DNA of 49,166 nt, taken from positions 1-49,166 of the forward strand of contig URMA01000013.1 of NCBI GenBank assembly GCA_900548875.1, written 5' to 3'. The position numbers and the translations under genes are program-made. Numbering within the stretch: position 1 is the stretch's first letter; each line of letters begins with the position of its first letter. This document shows positions 26,087 to 33,157 of the stretch, piece by piece. The notes beneath the pieces are model-generated. The model searched no databases, was not told the DNA's origin, and worked only from the letters and a program-made list of their open reading frames with translations. The DNA comes from an uncultured Porphyromonadaceae bacterium. Lineage in GTDB: Bacteria; Bacteroidota; Bacteroidia; Bacteroidales; Muribaculaceae.

Positions 26087-27190
26087 ATGCCAAAATATAT
26101 CAATGACTACAAAATCGTCGACCGCAAGCAGGGCGGTATGGCGGTTGTCTACAAAGGCGTGAACAGTAACGGATTCACGCGTGCGTTTAAGATTGTTCGC
26201 CCTGATAAGGCGGCGAACAACCCTGTTCTCTGTCAGAAATTTCTGAAAGGTATTCAGATTCTTCAGCAGCTCGACCATCCGAACATTGTCAAGGCACTGA
26301 ACGCCTTTACCTATACCGACGATGAGAACGGAAGCATGTATACGGTGCTGGAAATGGACTGGCTCGACGGTACCGACCTGGAGCAGTTGGTCAAGAAAAA
26401 ATATCCGCAAGGCTTGCCTGTGATGGAAGTGAGAAAAATAGCCATTTATGTGAGCCGTGCCATGAGCTATGCCCATTCGAAAAAAATTCTCCACCTCGAC
26501 ATCAAGCCGAGCAACCTGATGCTTGTCAATGGCTATGTCAAACTGATAGATTTCGGTATTGCCAAAATTATCGGAGAAAACGCCAGCATGGTGGAGGGTG
26601 GAGACACGATAGCCACGCAGACGCTGACAGGGGAATCGACCTTTAAGGGTACGCTGGCCTATTCGTCGCCGGAACAATTCAACGGCTCTATTGTTACTGA
26701 GCGTTCTGACATCTATTCGTTTGGCTGTACGCTTAATTTCCTGCTGACCGGAACAAACGATCCGAGTGTCCGGGTGAAGGATTCGCATTTTGCCGCCATT
26801 ATTGACAAATGCCGCCAGCACAATCCAAATGACCGCTATCAGAGCTTTGATGAAGTATTGAAAGCCATAGAGCAGAATGAGACTGTAAAATGTGTCAACT
26901 GTTCCCAACCGATTCCCGCCAATGTGAAGTTTTGTCCTTACTGCGGAGCGAAGCAGGAGAAAAAGCCGGAACCGCCTAAGACAAAAGTTTGTCCGAACTG
27001 TAAGCAGAATGTGCCTGCTGCCGACCGTTTTTGTTCGAACTGCGGACATGATTTCAGTAAACCTCAGCAGCCTCCCAAGAGGAAAAAGTGGCGGTGTACC
27101 AGTTGCGGACGGACATTGCCGGAAGAGTTCAATGATAATTATAACACATATTGTTGCTACTGTGGGCAAAAAACTATGAAATATGAATAA
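26087..27190 (+). CDS. Serine/threonine protein kinase with three C-terminal zinc ribbons
   Basis: The 367-residue protein has a Hanks-type kinase domain (about 5-265): glycine loop KQGGMAVV (14-21), catalytic Lys 35 in AFKIV, catalytic loop HLDIKPSN (136-143), DFG at 155-157 and SPEQF in the activation segment. The HRD arginine is Leu, making it a non-RD kinase, but Asp, Lys and Asn of the active site are intact. Three zinc ribbons follow, at about 268-289 (CVNC...CPYCG), 301-320 (CPNC...CSNCG) and 338-362 (CTSC...CYCG). No transmembrane helix is present. It probably phosphorylates partners in this operon for the FHA reader; the PP2C would reverse this. The link is inferred from gene order. 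Confidence 0.93.
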   Translation: MPKYINDYKIVDRKQGGMAVVYKGVNSNGFTRAFKIVRPDKAANNPVLCQKFLKGIQILQQLDHPNIVKALNAFTYTDDENGSMYTVLEMDWLDGTDLEQLVKKKYPQGLPVMEVRKIAIYVSRAMSYAHSKKILHLDIKPSNLMLVNGYVKLIDFGIAKIIGENASMVEGGDTIATQTLTGESTFKGTLAYSSPEQFNGSIVTERSDIYSFGCTLNFLLTGTNDPSVRVKDSHFAAIIDKCRQHNPNDRYQSFDEVLKAIEQNETVKCVNCSQPIPANVKFCPYCGAKQEKKPEPPKTKVCPNCKQNVPAADRFCSNCGHDFSKPQQPPKRKKWRCTSCGRTLPEEFNDNYNTYCCYCGQKTMKYE

Positions 27191-27199
27191 TTGCGCTCT

Positions 27200-27499
27200 A
27201 TGAAACAATGTTCATTTTGTTATGTGAAGAATCCTGACGACGCCAGGTATTGCCGCCATTGCGGGAAAGCGACATATTCGGCTCCCAATGACGTGGAGAG
27301 ACCTAAAACTATTGTTAAAAAAGAACCAAAACCTGTTGGGAAAAAAATATTGCTAACGATAGTCTATCTCATTATCGGTGTTTTATATTATACTTTTCTT
27401 TTCCCTTCCATTATTGAATGGAATCTTCCGGACTGGTTGAGCGGATTGTTTATTATTTTCCCAGTTGGTTTGGTGTTATCACCGTGGATGTCTGACTGA
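27200..27499 (+). CDS. Small zinc-ribbon membrane protein
   Basis: The 99-residue product begins with a zinc ribbon (Cys 4, 7, 18, 21: CSFC...CRHCG), then a basic linker and two hydrophobic segments at about 48-67 and 76-93. I took the ATG at 27200 because siblings begin with Met just before the ribbon; a TTG at 27191 gives only three more residues. It sits 9 bp after the kinase gene. The ribbon shares the phrase NPDDAxxCRxCGK with the 29625 product, so both probably bind the same partner. Function unknown. Confidence 0.75.
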   Translation: MKQCSFCYVKNPDDARYCRHCGKATYSAPNDVERPKTIVKKEPKPVGKKILLTIVYLIIGVLYYTFLFPSIIEWNLPDWLSGLFIIFPVGLVLSPWMSD

Positions 27500-27540
27500 A
27501 TTCCATTATGTTTAAGTACATTAACTGAAAAACGATTGTT

Positions 27541-28749
27541 ATGATTGAACTGAAACAATATTCCGTTTTTTGCGAACAAGGTGTCCGCGGAAACAATGAA
27601 GACTTCATATATCCGGTAACGGCAGGCAAAAATGACAGGATATTTGTCCTTTGCGACGGAATGGGCGGGCACGGACATGGCGAAGTGGCAAGCGAAACAG
27701 TTGCCATGGCTGTTTACCGTTTCCTCGAAGTGCAACATGCCGAAGTGTTTACGGAAGATATGCTTCGGGAAGCACTCGATTTTGCTGTAGAGGAGTTGGA
27801 GAAGGCTGACGATTTCAACGACGATGAACGGCGTATGGGAACGACGCTTGTCGTGGTGGTGCTCAATGAATTCGAAATACTTGTGGGGCATGTCGGCGAC
27901 AGTCGTTGCTATCAGTTCAGTCATGACGGCGACTTGCTTTTCCGCACCATCGACCATTCGCAGGTGGCTGAGGCTGTCCGCCTTGGACTTATCACGGAGG
28001 ATGAAGCTTTCAATCATCCGAAAAAAAATATACTGACCCGATGTGTACAGGCGAAATCGGATAGCAAGGTTGAAATGACTGTCGACCGTTTGAAGCGCGC
28101 TGACGATGGCGACATGCTCCTGTTGTGTACCGACGGAGTGAACGATGCACTGCGCGACGCTGATTTAACACGTATTTTCCATGAAAATCAGGGTAATCTG
28201 AATGGTTGTGCGGAAGTTGTCAAAACAGAGTGCGGAATGAATTCTCGAGACAATTTTTCCGCCATATTCATCGAACTGCATGCCGAAGGTTTTCCGCCAA
28301 AAGTTCCGGTAGATCCCGAACCTCAACCGGAGCCACAACCAGAACCGAAAGCAGAAAAGTCGTGTCCAAACTGCGGAAAGCCTAATGCTGCTGAAGCTCG
28401 GTTCTGTACTTATTGCGGACATAGTTTTGAGGAGTCCTCCAATCCGGTAGATCCTCCTGAGCCCCCGATTCCGGAACCTGTCATACCGCAACCCGGTAAT
28501 GACAGTTGGATGCATCTGCCGTTTTCCGACAAACCTGTAAAACAGTCCACTTTTTTCATTATACTGGGCAGCATCATTGCAGGGCTGATAGTCATTATTG
28601 TTGTTCTGTGCTTCTTGTTGTCGACGGGCGGTCGGCATCCGCACAAAAAAAGGCTTCCTTCATTCCGTGAGTATATTGAAAAGCCGGACCATGATAATGA
28701 CGATGCTATTGAAATCACAGATTTTTTCCAACAAACATTTAAGCAATAG
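27541..28749 (+). CDS. PP2C phosphatase with zinc ribbon and membrane anchor
   Basis: Residues 1-250 form a PP2C/PPM phosphatase with intact metal-binding residues: NNED (18-21), CDGMGGH (38-44), CTDG (196-199) and RDN (236-238). A PEPQPEPQPEP linker, a zinc ribbon at about 275-297 (CPNCG...CTYCG), a proline-rich stretch and one transmembrane helix (about 341-362) follow. The C-terminal tail of about 40 residues lies on the other side of the membrane. It would remove phosphates placed by the kinase two genes upstream. The zinc ribbon and membrane anchor set it at the membrane with its siblings. The 41-bp gap before it is the longest in the operon and could hold an internal promoter, though none is clear. 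Confidence 0.92.
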   Translation: MIELKQYSVFCEQGVRGNNEDFIYPVTAGKNDRIFVLCDGMGGHGHGEVASETVAMAVYRFLEVQHAEVFTEDMLREALDFAVEELEKADDFNDDERRMGTTLVVVVLNEFEILVGHVGDSRCYQFSHDGDLLFRTIDHSQVAEAVRLGLITEDEAFNHPKKNILTRCVQAKSDSKVEMTVDRLKRADDGDMLLLCTDGVNDALRDADLTRIFHENQGNLNGCAEVVKTECGMNSRDNFSAIFIELHAEGFPPKVPVDPEPQPEPQPEPKAEKSCPNCGKPNAAEARFCTYCGHSFEESSNPVDPPEPPIPEPVIPQPGNDSWMHLPFSDKPVKQSTFFIILGSIIAGLIVIIVVLCFLLSTGGRHPHKKRLPSFREYIEKPDHDNDDAIEITDFFQQTFKQ

Positions 28750-28752
28750 ACA

Positions 28753-29622
28753 ATGAATTTTCAACGGACACTGGACAATCATATTATCTGTGGCAAATGT
28801 CAGACGAAAAACCCTTCGGATGCCGTTTATTGCCGTCATTGCGGACTTTTGTTTACAAAGAAACCAGCGAAGAAAAAATCGTCTAAGCAGTGGTTATGGC
28901 CGTTGCTCCTTATTCCGGTGTTGGGGTTGGCCGTCTACGCTGCTGTATGGTATGCCCTACAGCCTTCCTATCTCTACATTGATGGAGAGACATTGTCGAG
29001 TTTGGAAGTAGAACCAACCGGCGGCACTTCTGTGCTCACTATTTCGACGGACGCTGATGACTATTATGTCTATACACCCAGTTGGGTGACGGCTGAGAAG
29101 GGATTTGGTGTATTGACATTGTCGTATGATTCCAATGAATCGGGTATTTCCCGTACGGGTACGGTAAGGCTGAGTGCCGGTGATCTTGAAAGTCAGGTTG
29201 TGCTGACTCAGGAGCCAAATACCGAACCGATGGCTACCATCGAAAAGATTTGGTGCGTGCATGATGTGTATCAGTATGGACAAAAGGGAATGGAAATCCA
29301 CGTAAAGTTTCACGTGAAACGAATGCTCGGAAGAACCGGACGTTGTGTCGCTTATTTTTACCAGTCCGACAACACTACGCCGCTCTATGACTATAATGGA
29401 AACTACACGACTTCCGACGGACAGGTTTCATGTGGAAGTGATTATATGCCTTCCTATGAAGAGTCGGTATTTAAGGATTTTACCTTATTTATGCCGCTTG
29501 ACGAGCTGCATCTGTCAGCAGGGGAATTCGATTTGACTTTTGATGTGGCTGTTTATGACGATAACGGCAATCTTCTTTGTCAGCAGGAAGGCGAGAAATT
29601 TACGTTTACGAAAGGCTATTGA
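28753..29622 (+). CDS. Zinc ribbon-TM-BACON protein with novel C-terminal domain
   Basis: The 289-residue protein has a zinc ribbon (Cys 13, 16, 27, 30), a basic linker, one transmembrane helix (about 46-67), a BACON-type Ig domain (about 70-157; note the NESGISRTGTVRLSAG...VVLTQE signature) and a C-terminal beta-rich domain (about 160-285). That last domain recurs twice in the next protein; it has GxxxHVKFxVxxMxGxTGxC, then FKDFTLFMP and a final strand. I do not recognise it. Topology predicts a cytoplasmic ribbon with BACON and the new domain outside. BACON domains often mediate binding of glycans or surfaces. It follows the PP2C gene by 3 bp. Confidence 0.82.
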   Translation: MNFQRTLDNHIICGKCQTKNPSDAVYCRHCGLLFTKKPAKKKSSKQWLWPLLLIPVLGLAVYAAVWYALQPSYLYIDGETLSSLEVEPTGGTSVLTISTDADDYYVYTPSWVTAEKGFGVLTLSYDSNESGISRTGTVRLSAGDLESQVVLTQEPNTEPMATIEKIWCVHDVYQYGQKGMEIHVKFHVKRMLGRTGRCVAYFYQSDNTTPLYDYNGNYTTSDGQVSCGSDYMPSYEESVFKDFTLFMPLDELHLSAGEFDLTFDVAVYDDNGNLLCQQEGEKFTFTKGY

Positions 29623-29624
29623 AC

Positions 29625-30920
29625 ATGAAAATTTGTAGATACTGCGATGTGGAGAATCCTGACGATGCTTTATTCTGCAGAAAGTGTGGAAAGAACTTTC
29701 AAAAAAGCAGAAAGAGATTGGCTAATGTCTTAAAATTCATTTTATGGGTTGTAATAGGTATCGCATTGGGCTATGGTCTGACTGCCGGCGGTTTTTGGGT
29801 ATGGGACTACTTCACGCAGCCTACATTCATTCAGATAGAAGGGAATACGGAGTATGATGTTTCTGTTCTGCCAGTAGAAAATGAAATCAGATTGGCCGTA
29901 TCCACCGACGCCGACCGTTTTCAGACTGAATTTCCGGAATGGATAAGTTTTAGCGATGAGGTATCTCCTGCCGACAGTGTCTTTTTTGTTGTGTCAGCTA
30001 ACGAAAGTGACAAGGAGCGGACAGGTACAATCCGGCTCACGGCAGGAAAGCATACGGCGGAGGTCATTGTTTCGCAGCCTCCGATTGACGATGCGACGAG
30101 TTCGACTGCTGAGCCCGGAATAGATATCAGCATGCAGACACGTGGTCTTCAGACACATGGCGTTAACAGCTTTATATACAATATCATGTTGGAGCATAAT
30201 GTTTATAGAGACGGTAAAAAGGGTATTGTCTTTCATGTCGATTTTGAGGTTGAGAATATGAACGGCAAGACAGGCTCTTGTGTGTGCTATTTTTATGATG
30301 AAGCAGGCACTGCCTTGAAAGATTCGGATAAAAGCCATTATACGAAAGACGGAAAAGTTTCTGTCGGCGTAGATTTTACATCTGATTCCGGCAACTGTCG
30401 CTTCAAAGACTTGCAACTGTTTATGCCGTACAGTCAATTTCATTTGAACGCTGCAGGAACTTACCGCTTGAAGTGCCGTATTATTCTTTGGAATGACCTG
30501 CTGGACAAATTGAGCGAATATCACTGGATAAACATCGATTATGACCAGCCTACGCCTCATGCATACGGAAAGATTCTGAATGTATGGAATGAATCAGATT
30601 TTATGCCTGACAGCGTTGCTGGAATGAATGTGCATGTCAAATTTGATGTTGAAAACATGAAAGGCAAAACCGGTTTCTGCCAGGTTCATATTTATGACCC
30701 GGAAACGGGTTCTCGAATTAAACAAGTGACGGGAACACAACAATTCACTCCCACTTACGATTCTTCGACTTTCGGCAATATGGCGGTTTTTGTTCCGAAT
30801 TCGTTTCAATTCTTGGGAGAAGGAGAACACGCATTGAAATATAGGGCCGTGTTGATTGACGACCGCGGATGTGAATTGGATAAGTCTGACTATTATAATT
30901 TTAAATTGATAAATTACTAA
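29625..30920 (+). CDS. Zinc ribbon-TM-BACON-like protein with two copies of a novel domain
   Basis: The ATG at 29625 gives 431 residues starting MKICRYCDVENPDDALFCRK, with ribbon cysteines at 4, 7, 18 and 21. An in-frame start at 29577 would overlap the preceding gene by 46 bp and place a frame-shadow stretch before the ribbon. A transmembrane helix at about 33-57 is followed by a BACON-like domain (about 60-155) and two tandem copies of the domain seen at the end of the previous protein (about 170-285 and 300-428). Both copies have the G....HV.F.VENM.GKTG.C core and a FxVP/LFMP strand. The protein is a paralogue of its neighbour with one more domain. Function unknown; probably an extracytoplasmic sensor or adaptor. 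Confidence 0.82.
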   Translation: MKICRYCDVENPDDALFCRKCGKNFQKSRKRLANVLKFILWVVIGIALGYGLTAGGFWVWDYFTQPTFIQIEGNTEYDVSVLPVENEIRLAVSTDADRFQTEFPEWISFSDEVSPADSVFFVVSANESDKERTGTIRLTAGKHTAEVIVSQPPIDDATSSTAEPGIDISMQTRGLQTHGVNSFIYNIMLEHNVYRDGKKGIVFHVDFEVENMNGKTGSCVCYFYDEAGTALKDSDKSHYTKDGKVSVGVDFTSDSGNCRFKDLQLFMPYSQFHLNAAGTYRLKCRIILWNDLLDKLSEYHWINIDYDQPTPHAYGKILNVWNESDFMPDSVAGMNVHVKFDVENMKGKTGFCQVHIYDPETGSRIKQVTGTQQFTPTYDSSTFGNMAVFVPNSFQFLGEGEHALKYRAVLIDDRGCELDKSDYYNFKLINY

Positions 30921-30938
30921 CTTTTAAATTAGTTGCAT

Positions 30939-31964
30939 ATGAACAATCCTAACATTATCGGAAATCCGATTAATCCATTTGAACAACAGTACCCTGATAC
31001 TTGTGCCATCAAGTCTCAGCAACTGATTCTCAATGATTTTGGTATACATGTCACAGAGGATCAGCTGGTACAGTATTCTTATGAACATGGCTGGTATACA
31101 GGTGACGGAAGCGGCACGCTGATGGGTGACATCGGCAATTTGCTGGCGGACGCCGGCATTCCCTGTACACAGCAGATTGATGCCAACGTGTTTGACCTGA
31201 CAAAAGAATTGGCACAGGGACACAAAATTATTGTAGGCGTTGACAGCAGTGAACTTCACAGCAGCTCGCTTTCAAGCTGGCTGAATGATCTTTTCAATGG
31301 CGATACGCCCGACCATGCACTGATTGTTGCAGGTATCGACATGACTGATCCCGAAAATCCGATGGTAATTCTGACCGACCCGGGAACTGGCGAACCTGCT
31401 GCCCCCTATCCTTTGGACCAGTTTATGGATGCATGGGCCGATTCCAGTCATTTTATGGTGTCGACCGACATTCCTACGCCGGATGCGATTAATGCATTCC
31501 AGGATATGGGCGACACTTATCATTTGCCTGATGTGGCAGGAGTGGACTACAACACTTTCAACATGTTCCAGAATTATAGCCATAACCTTCCGGATCCGGC
31601 TATGTATCCCGGCATGGGTGATCCGATGGACATGCTTTACAATGCCTTTAACGTCATGCCGACAGTGCCTGACATGACCTTCCCCGATGCTCTTTCGTAC
31701 GTAGGATTGCCTCCTATCGACATGACTATGCCTATGTATACGCCGTTTGATCCGACCATGTACGACTACAACAACTTTGGGTTTGATTCGTCGTCTACTT
31801 TGAGTGAAACAACCCAGCATTCCATCGACGTGTTGCAGCAGAGTTATGATGACTGTATGCGCTATGCGCAGGATGCAATGGACAACGGCCAGCCTGTGAC
31901 CGCCCAGATTTTCAGAAATCAGGCTCATGACGCGCAAAACGCTATTGACGACCTTTTGTCGTAG
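30939..31964 (+). CDS. C39-like cysteine peptidase-like protein
   Basis: The start at 30939 gives 341 residues; a TTG at 30933 adds two and is less likely. The N-terminal half follows a papain/C39 pattern: Q16-x5-C22 in QQYPDTCAIKSQQLIL, a His in PDHALIVAGID at about 127, and a TDPGTG acidic site about 20 residues later. There is no signal peptide or zinc ribbon. The C-terminal half (about 170-290) is rich in Met, Pro, Asp and Tyr, and a short coiled segment closes the protein. C39-like folds cleave leader peptides or crosslinks, or serve as inactive binding modules. It is the last gene of the operon, 18 bp after its neighbour, and is followed by a strong terminator, so it could be effector or cargo (inference). 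Confidence 0.75.
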   Translation: MNNPNIIGNPINPFEQQYPDTCAIKSQQLILNDFGIHVTEDQLVQYSYEHGWYTGDGSGTLMGDIGNLLADAGIPCTQQIDANVFDLTKELAQGHKIIVGVDSSELHSSSLSSWLNDLFNGDTPDHALIVAGIDMTDPENPMVILTDPGTGEPAAPYPLDQFMDAWADSSHFMVSTDIPTPDAINAFQDMGDTYHLPDVAGVDYNTFNMFQNYSHNLPDPAMYPGMGDPMDMLYNAFNVMPTVPDMTFPDALSYVGLPPIDMTMPMYTPFDPTMYDYNNFGFDSSSTLSETTQHSIDVLQQSYDDCMRYAQDAMDNGQPVTAQIFRNQAHDAQNAIDDLLS

Positions 31965-31987
31965 CTCTTTGACCGTTTACAATACGT

Positions 31988-32023
31988 GGGATCTGTCTTT
32001 TCGGCAGGTCCCTTTTTGTTTTT
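31988..32023 (+). terminator. Strong terminator ending the dynamin/kinase operon
   Basis: GGGATCTG (31988-31995) pairs with CAGGTCCC (32005-32012) with one G:T pair, followed by TTTTTGTTTTT (32013-32023). It marks the 3' boundary of the ten-gene unit and separates it from the glycosyltransferase gene. Confidence 0.88.
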
Positions 32024-32058
32024 ACGGTGCAGAACTGAAAGTTTTGACGGGAAACCGT

Positions 32059-32066
32059 TATCTTTG
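32059..32066 (+). promoter_or_regulatory. -7 element of the glycosyltransferase gene
   Basis: TATCTTTG matches the -7 consensus and ends only 4 bp before the ATG at 32071. The transcript would therefore be leaderless or nearly so. No good -33 element was found at 19-21 bp. Confidence 0.4.
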
Positions 32067-32070
32067 TAAT

Positions 32071-33051
32071 ATGGACGAAAATAAAGATATCCGAGTTTCG
32101 GTCATTGTGCCGTTTTACAATGCGGAGGAGTGCATCGGAAGATGTGCTGAATCACTGATGCGCCAAACGATGAGGAACGACATTGAGTTCGTTTTTGTCA
32201 ATGACGGTTCGACGGACGACAGTGAATCGCGGCTAAATTCTATTTTGGAAAAATATCCAGAACGAATGAAACAGGTACGATTAGTTCGCCGTCCGAAAAA
32301 TGGAGGACTTGCTGCTGCTCGTCAGGATGGTTTGGATGCCATGTCCGGACAGTATTTTGTTTATTGCGATGCGGACGACTGGGTGGAAGCGGATATGTAT
32401 GAATCTCTGCTTGCTGTGGCTGACAGGGAAGATGCCGATGTCGTATGTTCATCTTTTTTTATGGAAACCGGCAGCAAGACTTCGGTTTTGAGATTTAAGA
32501 CGAGCCGTTTCCCGAATTTGAATGACGCACCTCTGGATACGTTGCATTTTTCCATTTGCAACAAGTTGGTGAGAAGGCAAATCATTATGGAGCATGGGTT
32601 GCGTCTGTTTCCGAACGCTAACTGTTGGGAGGATTTGGGATTGTTTTCCCGGGTATTGATTTTTGCCAAAAAAGTGGTGATTGTTGACAAGGCATATTAT
32701 CATTATCGTCGGGAGCCGAATGCGTCGATGACAACTTCAAAAATGGAAAAAGTGCTGCACGACCATCTGTTGATAGCCGATGAAATGGAAAAATGGTTCG
32801 ATTGCCAGCCGCCTGCATTGCGGCAGCAATATACTCCGTTTATCCGTTTTGTGCGCTTTACGGCAAAGATAAAGATGCTTCGGGGAAATAAAAAAGACAT
32901 TGTGCGCTGGAAGAACACTTATCCCGAAACCAACCGGCATATTATGGCGTATAAAAACATACCGCTTCATTATCGTCTGCTCTTTTTTATGGCAGAAAAC
33001 CTGCCTTCAGGCTTTTGGAAAACAATATTTAGACTGTTGGGGAAATCGTAA
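32071..33051 (+). CDS. Family 2 glycosyltransferase
   Basis: The ATG at 32071 yields 326 residues beginning MDENKDIRVSVIVPFYNAEE, the classical GT-A start. An earlier in-frame start at 31927 would run through the terminator and the promoter, so it was rejected. The nucleotide-sugar site has FVNDGSTDDS, and YCDADDWVEADMY carries the DxD metal motif. It probably transfers a sugar in capsule, O-antigen or glycoprotein synthesis at the cytoplasmic face. It stands alone, with no polysaccharide cluster around it, so the acceptor cannot be guessed. It may be an orphan gene between two unrelated units. Confidence 0.92.
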   Translation: MDENKDIRVSVIVPFYNAEECIGRCAESLMRQTMRNDIEFVFVNDGSTDDSESRLNSILEKYPERMKQVRLVRRPKNGGLAAARQDGLDAMSGQYFVYCDADDWVEADMYESLLAVADREDADVVCSSFFMETGSKTSVLRFKTSRFPNLNDAPLDTLHFSICNKLVRRQIIMEHGLRLFPNANCWEDLGLFSRVLIFAKKVVIVDKAYYHYRREPNASMTTSKMEKVLHDHLLIADEMEKWFDCQPPALRQQYTPFIRFVRFTAKIKMLRGNKKDIVRWKNTYPETNRHIMAYKNIPLHYRLLFFMAENLPSGFWKTIFRLLGKS

Positions 33052-33060
33052 AAATAAAGA

Positions 33061-33082
33061 TTATGCAAATTTTTTTGCATAA
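33061..33082. repeat. AT-rich inverted repeat after the glycosyltransferase gene
   Basis: TTATGCAAA (33061-33069) and TTTGCATAA (33074-33082) are exact reverse complements with a TTTT loop. It lies 10 bp after the stop at 33051 and upstream of the rel promoter. It may be a weak terminator or a regulatory site. Confidence 0.4.
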
Positions 33083-33110
33083 CTTATTTCTATGTCTTGT
33101 TATAATTTCA

Positions 33111-33118
33111 TAAATTTG
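33111..33118 (+). promoter_or_regulatory. -7 element of rel
   Basis: TAAATTTG fits TAnnTTTG and lies 39 bp before the TTG start at 33158, implying a leader of about 30 nt. The -33 region is poor. Confidence 0.45.
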
Positions 33119-33157
33119 TAAATATCGGCAAACGCAACCTTTTAAAACGAAAACGCA

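Noticed and set aside
24746..27208. An 820-residue open frame on the minus strand opposite the Hsp70-FHA and kinase genes
   Set aside because: Its translation has no recognisable domain, while the plus-strand genes show complete catalytic motifs and operon spacing.
20140..31964. Assignment of the signalling operon to TerY-P or to a type VI secretion regulon
   Set aside because: There is no vWA-type TerY protein, no TerD/TerC, and no T6SS structural gene in the window, so shared kinase/PP2C/FHA logic alone is not enough.
31927..32070. A 48-residue N-terminal extension of the glycosyltransferase
   Set aside because: It crosses a strong terminator and the -7 element and overlaps the preceding gene. 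The GT-A fold begins right after the ATG at 32071.
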